The translations under genes and the position numbers were made by a program. A DNA stretch of 64,000 bases from Bacteroidales bacterium (GTDB lineage: Bacteria; Bacteroidota; Bacteroidia; Bacteroidales; Muribaculaceae). The notes beneath the pieces are model-generated. The model made no database searches, was not told the origin of the DNA, and saw only the letters and a list, made by a program, of their open reading frames with translations. The stretch spans positions 142,226-206,225 of the forward strand of contig SUXJ01000004.1 of the NCBI GenBank assembly GCA_015061005.1, given 5' to 3'. Positions 8,542 through 16,833 of the stretch are shown here, piece after piece. The number at the start of each line of letters is the position of its first letter. The stretch's first letter is position 1.

Positions 8542-8752
8542 TCATTATCGAGACTCGCCAAAGCCAACTATAGAATAAGCAGTACTATCCCACGCCGTGC
8601 ATGATATCAAGTCTCTAATGACTGAGATAGATATACGACAAGCATGAGCCCTTAGTAACTGCTTTGTCCTCTATAGTTTGAAAATTTGGCGATTTCGATA
8701 ATGAGACAAAGCACTAAACGCTTTCTAAAATGTATGTGGAGCCGTTGCTCTT
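8511..8752 (-). ncRNA. Structured RNA, copy 1 (unnamed family)
   Basis: Inferred RNA of about 240 nt on the minus strand, with a strong promoter upstream and a hairpin plus T7 run at its end. Visible pairings (plus coordinates): outer helix 8718-8724 with 8517-8523; hairpin H1 arms 8705-8712 with 8661-8668; hairpin H2 arms 8575-8580 with 8537-8542. The two hairpin loops are complementary to each other in three blocks: 8695-8704 with 8542-8551, 8685-8692 with 8555-8562, and 8670-8678 with 8566-8574. A second copy with the same layout but different helix sequences is at 16480-16688. The RNA strand AAATTTTCAAA is kept unpaired in both. There is no reading frame of note. A 6S-like rod or a cis-acting leader are the alternatives I can offer. 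Confidence 0.6.
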
Positions 8753-8756
8753 GCCG

Positions 8757-8788
8757 CAAAGATAATCAATTTAGGCCAAAACTACAAA
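8757..8788 (-). promoter_or_regulatory. Promoter of structured RNA copy 1
   Basis: Minus strand: -33 TTTG (8785-8788), 20-base spacer, -7 TATCTTTG (8757-8764). This is an exact Bacteroidota vegetative promoter. The -33 box sits in the T-rich tail of the glgB terminator hairpin. Confidence 0.75.
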
Positions 8789-8820
8789 CCCCGAATCGTA
8801 TGAATGTGTACGATTCGGGG
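8789..8820 (-). terminator. Terminator after glgB
   Basis: A perfect 12-bp inverted repeat (CCCCGAATCGTA at 8789-8800 and TACGATTCGGGG at 8809-8820) with an 8-base loop, 27 bases after the glgB stop. On the minus strand it is followed by a T-rich run (TTTGTAGTTTT). Confidence 0.8.
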
Positions 8821-8847
8821 TGTGTGGTGGTGGATTTGAATGTCGGA

Positions 8848-10884
8848 TTATAGTTTTTTGAGGACGAGGGCGGTGCGGGGCGGGAGGTATAGACGAAGCC
8901 ATTCGCGATTGGCGGGGGCGTAGAGTTCGTCGTACTGAGTGAGATGACGAACGGAGAGGTCTATGTTGTTGTAGCCGCCAAATTCGGGTTGGTCGGTTGA
9001 GATTACTCCTTCGTATTCGCCTGCCGGAGCAAGGATGCCATAGCCGTTGTAGGCTTGAGTGGGACTGAAGTTAAATACGAAGACAAGGTCGCCGCGCATA
9101 TATGCCAAGACTTGGTCGTCATCTTTTTCCCAGAGTTTGACTACCGGGGTGCTTTCAAATCCTTTTTGGCTTTTGACGAGGTGCACCATGGCATTGTCGA
9201 AGTTGTTGAGCATGAAATATTTCAGGTAGTCAGCGTTGCAGAGGTCCCATTGACGGCGTGCGTATTTATAGCTCCAACCGTTGCCTTCGCGAGGGAAGTC
9301 AATCCATTCCGGGTGTCCCCATTCATTGCCCATGAAGTTGAGGTAGCCACCGTTGATTGTGGTGAGGGTGACGAGGCGAATCATCTTGTGGAGTGCCATG
9401 CCTCGGGCGATTACGGGGTGGTCGTCGTCGCGGCTCATGTGCCAATACATGTCGGCGTCCATGAGGCGGAATATTACGGTTTTGTCGCCAACGAGTGCTT
9501 GGTCATGGCTTTCAACGTAGCTGATTGTTTTTTCGTCGGCGCGGCGATTGGTTAATTCCCAGAAAATGGAAGTGGGATGCCAATCTTCGTCTTTTTTCTC
9601 TTTCAGGGTTTTAATCCAATAGTCGGGTATGCCCATTGCCATACGGTAGTCGAAGCCTATACCGCCATCTTTAAACGGCACTGCCAAACCTGGCATTCCG
9701 CTCATTTCTTCCGCAATAGTGATTGCATTGCGATTGACTTTGTGAATCAACTTATTGGCGAGGGTAAGGTATGTTATGGCATTGACATCTTGCGAGCCGT
9801 TATAGTAGTCATCGTAGCTGCCGAATGCTTGACCGAGTCCGTGGCTGTAATAAAGCATGGAGGTTACGCCGTCAAAGCGGAATCCGTCGAAATGATATTC
9901 ATCAAGCCAATATTTACAGTTGCTGAGCAGGAAGTGAAGCACTTCGTTTTTGCCGTAGTCGAAGCACAGAGAATCCCATGCCGGGTGTTCGCGTCGTCCG
10001 TCGCCATAGAAATACAAGTCAGGAGAGCCGTCAAGGCGTCCGAGTCCTTCCACTTCGTTTTTCACGGCGTGAGAATGCACTATGTCCATGATTACGGCAA
10101 TGCCACGGCTATGGGCATCGTCAATAAGGGCTTTGAGATCTTCGGGTGTACCGAATTTGCTTGAGGCGGCGAAGAAGCTGCTGACGTGATAGCCAAAGGA
10201 ACCATAATACGGGTGTTCTTGAATGGCCATGATTTGAATGCAGTTATAGCCGTCTTTGTGAACGCGCGGTAAGACGTTGGTGCGAAATTCTTCGTAAGAG
10301 CCGATGCCTTCTTTTTCTTGCGCCATGCCGATATGACATTCATATATCAGCAATGGAGATGTTGAGGGTCTAAAAGTTTTCTTTTTCCATTTATAAGGCT
10401 GTTCGGGAGCCCATACTTGGGCAGAGAAAATCGGGGAATTTTCGGCTTGCACAACTCTTGTGGCATAGGCCGGGATGCGCTCGCCGGCGCCTCCGTCCCA
10501 CTCAACCCACATTTTATAATATTGGCCATGCGACAACGCTTTTTCCGGTAGGGTTATCTCCCAAACGCCATTGGATTTTTTCAGTCGCTTGAGTGCATAT
10601 TTTTTTGAAGGAATAAAGCCGTTAAAGTCACCAATAAGATATATGCCGGTGGCATTCGGAGCCCATTCGCGAAAGACCCAGCCTCCATCTTCAAGGCGAT
10701 GTAAGCCGAAGTAGTTGTGTGCATTGGCAAACTCTTCGAGGCTGCCGGCTGCGGAGGTGAGTTCTGCTTCCTTGCGAATGGCATCTTCATGTCGTCCCTC
10801 GATGGCTGCTGCAAACGGTTCGAGCCAAGGGTCATTTTTAATCAGTTTCAGTCGCGATTTGCGCGGAGTGCATTTGGTTTTCAT
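8848..10884 (-). CDS. glgB: 1,4-alpha-glucan branching enzyme
   Basis: A 678-residue GH13 branching enzyme of the eukaryote-like subfamily. It makes alpha-1,6 branches in glycogen in the cytoplasm. An N-terminal CBM48-type domain lies at about 50-150 (FREWAPNATGIYLIGDFNGF). The catalytic barrel has DIVHSHA, the nucleophile region GFRFDGVTSM (Asp near 338), the acid/base in IAEEMSG (Glu near 390) and the third carboxylate in VESHDQALVG. A C-terminal beta domain ends in RTALVLKKL. The length fits the family. The gene lies 31 bases after the acyl-CoA ligase gene and ends at a strong terminator, so the two may share a transcript although their pathways differ. Confidence 0.95.
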   Translation of the reverse strand: MKTKCTPRKSRLKLIKNDPWLEPFAAAIEGRHEDAIRKEAELTSAAGSLEEFANAHNYFGLHRLEDGGWVFREWAPNATGIYLIGDFNGFIPSKKYALKRLKKSNGVWEITLPEKALSHGQYYKMWVEWDGGAGERIPAYATRVVQAENSPIFSAQVWAPEQPYKWKKKTFRPSTSPLLIYECHIGMAQEKEGIGSYEEFRTNVLPRVHKDGYNCIQIMAIQEHPYYGSFGYHVSSFFAASSKFGTPEDLKALIDDAHSRGIAVIMDIVHSHAVKNEVEGLGRLDGSPDLYFYGDGRREHPAWDSLCFDYGKNEVLHFLLSNCKYWLDEYHFDGFRFDGVTSMLYYSHGLGQAFGSYDDYYNGSQDVNAITYLTLANKLIHKVNRNAITIAEEMSGMPGLAVPFKDGGIGFDYRMAMGIPDYWIKTLKEKKDEDWHPTSIFWELTNRRADEKTISYVESHDQALVGDKTVIFRLMDADMYWHMSRDDDHPVIARGMALHKMIRLVTLTTINGGYLNFMGNEWGHPEWIDFPREGNGWSYKYARRQWDLCNADYLKYFMLNNFDNAMVHLVKSQKGFESTPVVKLWEKDDDQVLAYMRGDLVFVFNFSPTQAYNGYGILAPAGEYEGVISTDQPEFGGYNNIDLSVRHLTQYDELYAPANREWLRLYLPPRTALVLKKL

Positions 10885-10915
10885 GGTTAAGAAGAGGTAT
10901 GGTATGAAATGTGAA

Positions 10916-12703
10916 TTATTCGTAAAGTGAATCTATCAGTGCGGCATGTCTGTCGGCAACGACGCGTCGACGAATTTTCAGCGTATTGGTTAGCTCGCCG
11001 GTTTCAAGCGAGAATGGTTCGGCCAAGAGTGCAAAGCGCTTGATTTGTTCATGTCGCGCCATGTCGCCGGTTTGTTTGTCGATAAGTTCGCGCACGTGTG
11101 CCAATATTTTTGGATTGGTAATCAGTTCCTTGTCAGACAGATGAGCGAGTTTGCATGATTCGGCATATTTGCGTAGCACCCCGAAGTCGGGAACAATCAG
11201 TGCCGACACGAACTTGCGTTTTTCGCCGATGATGGCCACTTGCATAAACAAAGGCTCACGACCGAGACGGCTTTCGAGGGCTTGCGGAGCAACATATTTG
11301 CCGTTAGATGTCTTTATGAGGTCTTTAATGCGGTCTGTCAAATACAGATTGCCTTGGCTGTCGATTCTGCCGGCATCGCCGGTGCGAAACCACCCATCGG
11401 CGGTGAATGCTTCTTCAGTGGCTTCCGGTAGATTGTAGTAGCCGGTCAATACGGTCGGACCTTTTACTTGCACTTCATCGTTGTCGCCAATGCGAATTTT
11501 CACTTCAGGCATCACGGTGCCGACGGAGCCTACTACGTAGTTGTCGTTCGGGTAACAAGTCACTGTGGCAGTGGTTTCACTCAGTCCGTACCCTACAATT
11601 AAGTTCAATCCGATGCTTTGAACAAACTCAACGATTTGGTCTTGCACGGGAGCACCTGCCGTCGGGAATAGACGTCCATTATTTAATCCGATTACGCTGC
11701 GAATTTTGCGAAACACACGTCCGTTATACACTTGGTATTCCTTTTCCAATAATGGCGGCACCTTTAAGCCTTTTCGAATATAGTCGAGATTTCGCTTTTT
11801 GCCGACTGCCAAAGCGCGGTTCATCAGGGTTTTGCTCACGAAGCCCATGTTGGCAAATTTCTCTTGTACCACCATATAGACCTTTTCCCAAAAATGAGGC
11901 ACGGAACACATGCACGTGGGTTGAGTTTCGCGCAGAGATTGCTGAACACGTTTCGTTTCTTGGTTCACGTAAATCGACATGTTCATGTAAATGCAGAAAC
12001 TGCTCCATGCTAACTCAAATACGTGGCTCAACGGCAAAAAGCACATTGAGGTATCGGCATCGCTCAAGAAGGGGAGGCGACGTTTGTGGATTTCCATACA
12101 CGATGAGAAGCATCGATGTGTCAACATTGCGCCCTTGGGCTGTCCGGTGGTGCCGGAAGTGTAAACCAACGTGGCGAGGTCATCATCTGTTGTGGCCTCG
12201 GCGCGCGCCTTCAACAATTCTCGGGAAAAAGGATTGGCGCCCATGTCCAATGCATGCGTGAATCGAAGAGTGGTTTTATCGTCTTCGTCAATCACAATGT
12301 TCGGATCGATTGCGATAATCTGCTCGATTTCCATTGCCCGGGCGCTATCGTAGTGACACTGAGAGCCTACGAGCACAATCCTGATCTTTGCATCGTTTAC
12401 TATGTATTTCAATTGATCATCTGTGGACGTTGCATAAATTCCAACGACCACTCCCCTCGCTTGCCAAGTCGCAAAGTTCATCGTAATTACTTCGGGGCGA
12501 TTCTCGCTGAAGATGCCGACTGCTTCATGTTCTTTAAGCCCTAATTCCAGTAGGGTAGTGCCCAGAGCTAAAACATTCTCGCGAAATTCATAATAAGATA
12601 TCGGAGACCAAACTCCTCGTTCAGAATCTGTCAGGTGATACATGGCCGCCTTCTCGGGCGAGATATACTTATGCGGAGCAGAGATTAATACGGGAGTACT
12701 CAT
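10916..12703 (-). CDS. Long-chain-fatty-acid--CoA ligase (AMP-forming)
   Basis: A 595-residue ANL-superfamily enzyme that activates fatty acids to acyl-CoA through an acyl-adenylate. Signature motifs are the P-loop-like LVYTSGTTGQPKGAMLTHR, then GYGLSETTATVTCYP, the hinge region GWFRTGDAGRID and the catalytic-lysine region near IKTSNGKYVAPQ. The insertion and length match the FadD15/long-chain group of Bacteroidota. No signal or membrane span is seen, so it is probably cytoplasmic or peripheral. The start is supported by position: a TACATTTG -7 box lies at 12739-12746. Substrate chain length cannot be read from the sequence. Confidence 0.92.
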   Translation of the reverse strand: MSTPVLISAPHKYISPEKAAMYHLTDSERGVWSPISYYEFRENVLALGTTLLELGLKEHEAVGIFSENRPEVITMNFATWQARGVVVGIYATSTDDQLKYIVNDAKIRIVLVGSQCHYDSARAMEIEQIIAIDPNIVIDEDDKTTLRFTHALDMGANPFSRELLKARAEATTDDDLATLVYTSGTTGQPKGAMLTHRCFSSCMEIHKRRLPFLSDADTSMCFLPLSHVFELAWSSFCIYMNMSIYVNQETKRVQQSLRETQPTCMCSVPHFWEKVYMVVQEKFANMGFVSKTLMNRALAVGKKRNLDYIRKGLKVPPLLEKEYQVYNGRVFRKIRSVIGLNNGRLFPTAGAPVQDQIVEFVQSIGLNLIVGYGLSETTATVTCYPNDNYVVGSVGTVMPEVKIRIGDNDEVQVKGPTVLTGYYNLPEATEEAFTADGWFRTGDAGRIDSQGNLYLTDRIKDLIKTSNGKYVAPQALESRLGREPLFMQVAIIGEKRKFVSALIVPDFGVLRKYAESCKLAHLSDKELITNPKILAHVRELIDKQTGDMARHEQIKRFALLAEPFSLETGELTNTLKIRRRVVADRHAALIDSLYE

Positions 12704-12738
12704 GTGCTTCTATGTGGGTGTTGGTTTGTAACTGAAGG

Positions 12739-12746
12739 CAAATGTA
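12739..12746 (-). promoter_or_regulatory. -7 box upstream of the acyl-CoA ligase gene
   Basis: TACATTTG on the minus strand, 36 bases before the start codon. No good -33 box stands at 19-21 bases, so this is a partial match. Confidence 0.45.
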
Positions 12747-12791
12747 ATAAAAATTTGCCAAAAAGTGGATATTTTATGCTGAGAAATACCT

Positions 12792-13598
12792 TTAGCGCAC
12801 TTTAATGCCTGCAGCCGAGGACTTCAGCAGACGCATCAACGCGCAGGCAAGCACAATGGAAATAATGCCTGTTAATGGATTTGTCGGAATGGAAAAGCCA
12901 AACCAAAGGCCGACTATGGCGCATGTGTTGTTCAGTGCGTGTAAAACTATAGCTGTCCATAACGAACCGGACCATATCGCTGCATAGCCAAACATTGCGC
13001 CAAGCAGGGTGCGTGCCGCGAAGCCGACTGCCTGACCATGCATCAAAGAAAATATGATTGCCGAAATCCACACTGCTGCATGGATTGACAGGGGGCGAGT
13101 TTGCAATACACGCTGCAAGGCTCCTCGAAAAAACAACTCCTCGGCCAAGCCGGTAAACACCCCGACAACCAAGATGCTAACTATGAGATTGGGAACATCG
13201 TGAACTCCAAGTATCTTCATGGTTAGTGCTTCTGCTTGTGCCTCAAAGGCCATTACTTGCTCGGGCCATGGCAATTGTGCACTCATGGCGTTTATCCACT
13301 CAATGCCGGGCATCGACAATAATAAAGTGGCCACAGCCAAACCAAGTGGCTTCATCCTTGGAAGTTGCTTAATCATCAAAAACTCAGCCGGAAGACGTGT
13401 CACCAATAGCGCAAGGACCACAGCCGGCAAGATGAACGCAAGAAAGCCCTGGCAAATTGCCGAAATGCGAGCAATGGCCACTGTGTTATCACTAACTCGT
13501 TCAAGCACCAACTGCAAGCCTCCGGAGAGTATCAGGCCAAGCATCAAGAGCAAAACGAGCAGAATCACTCGCTGAGAGAAAGAAAGTGAAAGTTTCAT
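12792..13598 (-). CDS. CPBP-family intramembrane metalloprotease
   Basis: A 268-residue polytopic membrane protein. Hydrophobic segments lie at about 10-32, 45-65, 85-105, 145-165 and through the C-terminal half. The Abi/CPBP motifs are present: EELFFRGALQ (motif 1, the two Glu and Arg), FSLMHG (motif 2, His) and LHALNNT (motif 3, His and Asn). These residues bind the active-site metal in Rce1-like proteases. The gene overlaps the end of trmN6 by 4 bases and so is translated in series with it. Targets are unknown; in bacteria members serve in bacteriocin immunity or protein maturation. Confidence 0.88.
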   Translation of the reverse strand: MKLSLSFSQRVILLVLLLMLGLILSGGLQLVLERVSDNTVAIARISAICQGFLAFILPAVVLALLVTRLPAEFLMIKQLPRMKPLGLAVATLLLSMPGIEWINAMSAQLPWPEQVMAFEAQAEALTMKILGVHDVPNLIVSILVVGVFTGLAEELFFRGALQRVLQTRPLSIHAAVWISAIIFSLMHGQAVGFAARTLLGAMFGYAAIWSGSLWTAIVLHALNNTCAIVGLWFGFSIPTNPLTGIISIVLACALMRLLKSSAAGIKVR

Positions 13599-14269
13599 AA
13601 GTAGAATTCTTCTGTGATAGTTTTATACTGCGAAGAGTTTATGGATAGTTCCTCCATGGTTGGAGCGGATTGCCTGCGGGTGAAGGTGACCATAATGCGT
13701 CGCGGGGAGGTCCCGACCTTCGTTAAAAGGCTGCAAATCCTGTCAGGATATAGTTCGGCAAGTTGTGCGGCAAAACTCCATGTGTCCAGTCGGTCGGGCG
13801 GTATTATTATGCTTACGTTCCCATTGGGCGAAAGCACCTCAGAAGCCTTGCGCATAAATGCCTCGGGAGTCAAATCGCCTTCATGTCTGGCTGCTGCTCT
13901 TCGCAAATCGGGGGCTAAAATGCCCGAAGCAAAAAAGGGCGGATTCGACAATATATTGTCAAAATTTTGATTCTCTAAGTCAAGAAAATTCAGGCATTGA
14001 ACAGTAACTTTTTCTCCCCACGGACTATTAGCTGCATTTTCTGTCGCTTCTGCTACCGATGGCGCGTCAATGTCAATCATGGCTACTCGTTCGGCTCCTC
14101 TTTGTGCTGCCATGAGACCGATAATTCCGCAACCACAACCGACGTCTAACACACGCCCGGTGCATGGGGCCCATGCGCCAAGACTCACCGCATCTGTCCC
14201 GACTTTCATCGCCGACTCGCCGTGGTGCACGGCAAATTGCTTGAATCGAAAAATTCGTTCTCTGCCCAT
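13595..14269 (-). CDS. trmN6: tRNA1(Val) (adenine(37)-N6)-methyltransferase
   Basis: 224 residues from ATG 14269. A longer frame to 14323 would run through the hairpin at 14283-14312, so I reject it. The sequence begins MGRERIFRFKQFAVHHGESAMKVGTDAVSLGAW, as in the YfiC/TrmN6 family. The SAM-binding loop is VLDVGCGCGIIGL, the acidic residue is in AMIDID, and the N6-adenine methylation motif is SNPPFF. It modifies A37 of tRNA-Val. It is the first gene of a two-gene unit with the CPBP protease. Confidence 0.85.
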   Translation of the reverse strand: MGRERIFRFKQFAVHHGESAMKVGTDAVSLGAWAPCTGRVLDVGCGCGIIGLMAAQRGAERVAMIDIDAPSVAEATENAANSPWGEKVTVQCLNFLDLENQNFDNILSNPPFFASGILAPDLRRAAARHEGDLTPEAFMRKASEVLSPNGNVSIIIPPDRLDTWSFAAQLAELYPDRICSLLTKVGTSPRRIMVTFTRRQSAPTMEELSINSSQYKTITEEFYL

Positions 14270-14282
14270 TATAATGAAGTCA

Positions 14283-14312
14283 GGCGAGAAAAACCTTTCG
14301 GTCCTTCTCGCC
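14283..14312 (-). terminator. Hairpin between rpmE2 and trmN6
   Basis: GGCGAGAA (14283-14290) pairs with TTCTCGCC (14305-14312), with an inner helix and a GAAA loop on the minus strand. No long T-run follows, so it may be a weak terminator or a processing hairpin. Confidence 0.5.
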
Positions 14313-14340
14313 CGGTTATGCATTTGTGCTTGAAGATTCT

Positions 14341-14595
14341 TTACTTCTTGTTGCGATTGCCATAACGGCTCATGAACTTGTCTACGCGACCTGCGGTATC
14401 CACGAGCTTCTGTTTGCCGGTGAAGAAGGGGTGAGAGCTCGAGGTGATTTCAAGCTTTACCAAGGGATATTCAACGCCGTCAATTGTAATGGTTTCCTTT
14501 GCAGCAACAGTTGAACGAGTGATGAACACTTCTTCGTTGGACATGTCCTTAAATGCAACCTCGCGATAGTTAGAGGGATGGATGTCTTTTTTCAT
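14341..14595 (-). CDS. rpmE2: 50S ribosomal protein L31 type B
   Basis: An 84-residue L31. It starts [19 protein letters not shown], has the core [11 protein letters not shown] and ends in [14 protein letters not shown], all typical of L31. The CxxC zinc residues of type A are absent, so it is the zinc-independent type. It is part of the large ribosomal subunit at the subunit interface. It is probably a single-gene unit with a TAACTTTG -7 box at 14675-14682. Confidence 0.95.
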   Translation of the reverse strand: MKKDIHPSNYREVAFKDMSNEEVFITRSTVAAKETITIDGVEYPLVKLEITSSSHPFFTGKQKLVDTAGRVDKFMSRYGNRNKK

Positions 14596-14674
14596 ATTGT
14601 CAATTAGTTTATATAAGCGTTGTTAATAAGTGAATTCAGCGGCCGGTAACTCCGCCCTATTCGTAATGGCGGGG

Positions 14675-14682
14675 CAAAGTTA
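14675..14682 (-). promoter_or_regulatory. -7 box of rpmE2
   Basis: TAACTTTG on the minus strand, about 80 bases before the start codon. The -33 region is only A/T-rich. Confidence 0.5.
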
Positions 14683-14797
14683 CAAATTTTTTGCGGATTA
14701 AAAAAATTTCCCCCAAGATTTTTTAAAAGCCTACTCTGAGGAGTCGCTTTTGAAGAGTCTCTTTCAAGCAGCAGGCAGCAAGAAGCCGCTATGATAT

Positions 14798-16438
14798 TCA
14801 ATCATTGTAATATAATTGTTGATGCCCATAAACAATTGCATTGCGATAACGTTGCCAGTTTGATGATGTGCGCGGATAGTATATATTGCCTATCTTGATA
14901 TACATATAGGCCCCCTTTTTACACAAATCTGCTCTCATCATCTTTCTCGCCTTATCTCCATCTCTATAATATAGGTCAACAGATTTAATTCGCTGGTAAT
15001 CCTCACTTGAAACCGCTTCGCGTTTATATTGTTGCTTTGAATCAAGGTTCGTTTCATCAGTTTGCTGACTTGTTTCTATTTCACTTCGATTGCTGCTGTC
15101 AAACGTTTGAGACGAAGCGGTATAGGCGGTTGAACCGCTCTCGACGCTGGAGCCTGAAGAAGAATCTGCGTTATCATTGTGGTCAAACCCATATCGTGCA
15201 AACCAATCACTTTTGTCTTCTTGGCGCTGCTCTTTACGCCATCGTTTATCTTCTTCCGCCTGGCGGCGCTGCTCTGCCAGAATGTCAAACCCATTCTCTT
15301 TCGCATGCTGAATCGCCGCGCCCTGAAATGCCCTAAATTCATCCATCGAATAATCCGAGCCATCCGGTCGTTTATTATATCTACAGAACTGTTGATACTC
15401 TTGCCATTCCTGTGACAATGTCTGCTGAATGGTAAAATTGGGATCTATCAAATAATTCAGGTCGCTTGCCGACAACTTTGACGGGTCAACGACCACTCCA
15501 CTCGGAGAAATACCATGACTCTGTCTATATTTTATCATTTCAGTTTGTTGATAAGCAGAAAACGCTTGAGCTCCCGCTTGCAAAACAGTGCCTGCAATTT
15601 GTGCCCACTTCCTATTGCGTTCTTCTTTTTTTATCGCTATAGATTGGTCAACGGCAGATATACACTCCAAGATTTCATTTTTGAGTCCCGGATTTATTTC
15701 GGCATTAGATCTATATAAAGCATCTGCCAAATCCGATTTAGCTTTTTTATGCTCACCCAAAAAGTACGAACTAATTCCGCGGAGATAATAAAGTTCAGCT
15801 GTTGGCTCAGTCTCAATTAGATACGAAGCTTTGGCTTTTGACAGCTTATACTCTCCCTCGCTTAAAAGGGTATATACATCGTCTAACGCTTTTTGCCTTA
15901 AATACCATTCTTGGAGTTTATACACATTGGTTGAGTCAATCGGAACGCTGTTAGTAAGATAAAATTTATTGTCGGGAATGTCGCCTTCAGCAGTATATCC
16001 TATAGCGAATAATGCCCCAGCAGTACCTAAAAGGCCGGCTGTGGCTACAGCAAACATATCATCATAATATCCTGTACCCAAACACACTCCATTTATCAGT
16101 GCCGCTGTACCGACAGTGGACCAGCCGAAGATCTTGCTTATGGTCCCTATGAGTTCGCCTTTATGCTCGGCTCCGATTGTAAAAGTGTCATATAGATTAT
16201 TCTTCGAAATAATATCTACTCGCTGAGGAAGATTGTTGTTTTTTACCTTATATTGATAGGGCAAAGTTACCTGCTGAATATCCACTGCTTCCTTTGGTCC
16301 AATGGCAAGAATATCAACTACATCTCCGGGGTGTTCTGTCTCAATGGTCACTGTAGTTGTACGACCAAAGCGAATTGTCGCACATGAGTTTAGTGTCAAG
16401 ACGGCAAAAAGCAAAATGATAAGTTTATAGTTTTTCAT
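14798..16438 (-). CDS. Lipoprotein with TPR-like segment
   Basis: 546 residues from ATG 16438. A longer frame would use TTG at 16459; ATG 16438 puts the signal peptide at the N-terminus (MKNYKLIILLFAVLTLNSCA), with lipobox LNSC. Residues of about 30-90 look like a PEGA-like beta domain (TIETEHPGDVVDIL). Two hydrophobic Gly/Ala segments follow at about 105-155. A helical TPR-like region lies at 200-270 (AELYYLRGISSYFLGEHKKAK). The C-terminal half is polar, rich in Gln, Ser and Glu, with a charged coiled stretch. I do not recognise the family as a whole. It is probably an inner- or outer-membrane lipoprotein. The gene directly follows structured RNA copy 2 on the same strand. Confidence 0.8.
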   Translation of the reverse strand: MKNYKLIILLFAVLTLNSCATIRFGRTTTVTIETEHPGDVVDILAIGPKEAVDIQQVTLPYQYKVKNNNLPQRVDIISKNNLYDTFTIGAEHKGELIGTISKIFGWSTVGTAALINGVCLGTGYYDDMFAVATAGLLGTAGALFAIGYTAEGDIPDNKFYLTNSVPIDSTNVYKLQEWYLRQKALDDVYTLLSEGEYKLSKAKASYLIETEPTAELYYLRGISSYFLGEHKKAKSDLADALYRSNAEINPGLKNEILECISAVDQSIAIKKEERNRKWAQIAGTVLQAGAQAFSAYQQTEMIKYRQSHGISPSGVVVDPSKLSASDLNYLIDPNFTIQQTLSQEWQEYQQFCRYNKRPDGSDYSMDEFRAFQGAAIQHAKENGFDILAEQRRQAEEDKRWRKEQRQEDKSDWFARYGFDHNDNADSSSGSSVESGSTAYTASSQTFDSSNRSEIETSQQTDETNLDSKQQYKREAVSSEDYQRIKSVDLYYRDGDKARKMMRADLCKKGAYMYIKIGNIYYPRTSSNWQRYRNAIVYGHQQLYYND

Positions 16439-16479
16439 AATTTTTTGCTTCTCACTCAACCCTATGAGAAATTTGTGAA

Positions 16480-16688
16480 TACAGGAAGCGTGGGCTGAAT
16501 TACCACGTCTTCGAATGAGGGTCGTAGGAAAACCTTAGATGCAGATGTAGGAATAGCAGCCCACGGCTATAGCGTGGGAACCGCTTGTTTATCCTCGCAT
16601 CTTTTGAAAATTTCCTACGTTTTCATTCGCAAGATAAGCAAAACGCTTCTTTGTTAATCAGTATGTCGTCGTAAGTCTGCAGACTCAC
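16480..16688 (-). ncRNA. Structured RNA, copy 2 (leader of the lipoprotein gene)
   Basis: Inferred RNA of about 210 nt on the minus strand, same layout as copy 1 at 8511-8752. Outer helix 16643-16649 with 16485-16491. Hairpin H1 arms 16633-16639 with 16583-16593 (bulged). Loop-to-loop blocks: 16623-16629 with 16512-16518, 16611-16619 with 16523-16531, and 16597-16602 with 16537-16542. The 3' strand CCACGCTTC can instead pair with 16557-16565, the same competition as in copy 1. The RNA segments ACATAC, AGCGTTT and AAATTTTCAAA are shared. Unlike copy 1 no T-run follows, and the lipoprotein ATG is about 45 bases beyond, so here it looks like a 5' leader. Confidence 0.6.
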
Positions 16689-16692
16689 AGCG

Positions 16693-16723
16693 CAAAGGTA
16701 CTAAAATTATACGTACAGGCAAA
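16693..16723 (-). promoter_or_regulatory. Promoter of structured RNA copy 2
   Basis: Minus strand: -33 TTTG (16720-16723), 19-base spacer, -7 TACCTTTG (16693-16700). Same type and distance to the RNA start as for copy 1. Confidence 0.75.
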
Positions 16724-16771
16724 ATAATATTTTAACTTTCTTTAATCAATCAGCATAATTATCGTCTAGCA

Positions 16772-16833
16772 TTCGGCGATTATGCTAATTATTCACCGAA
16801 GATTTTCGGCGAATAATTTGTTTATTCTCCGAA
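16772..16833. promoter_or_regulatory. Four-site operator at the fic promoter
   Basis: Four copies of TTCGGnGAwTAAT-like sites in alternating orientation: 16772-16783 (+), 16788-16800 (-), 16805-16817 (+) and 16822-16833 (-). The middle pair forms a 13-bp inverted repeat with one mismatch around a 4-base centre. The third site touches the -33 box and the fourth lies in the promoter spacer, so a bound protein would block transcription. The winged-helix-like end of the Fic protein is a possible ligand. Confidence 0.7.

Noticed and set aside
8482..8750. Miniature transposable element as the source of the two RNA copies
   Set aside because: No target-site duplication or transposase is visible. 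The helix sequences differ while promoters and pairing are kept, which fits an RNA family better than a recent mobile repeat.
9055..9555. Open frame of 166 codons on the plus strand inside glgB
   Set aside because: It is antisense to the conserved catalytic domain of glgB, has no promoter or family signal, and reflects codon bias.
11407..12261. Open frame of 284 codons on the plus strand inside the acyl-CoA ligase gene
   Set aside because: Antisense shadow of a gene with full AMP-binding motifs; the composition is Arg/Cys-rich and not protein-like.
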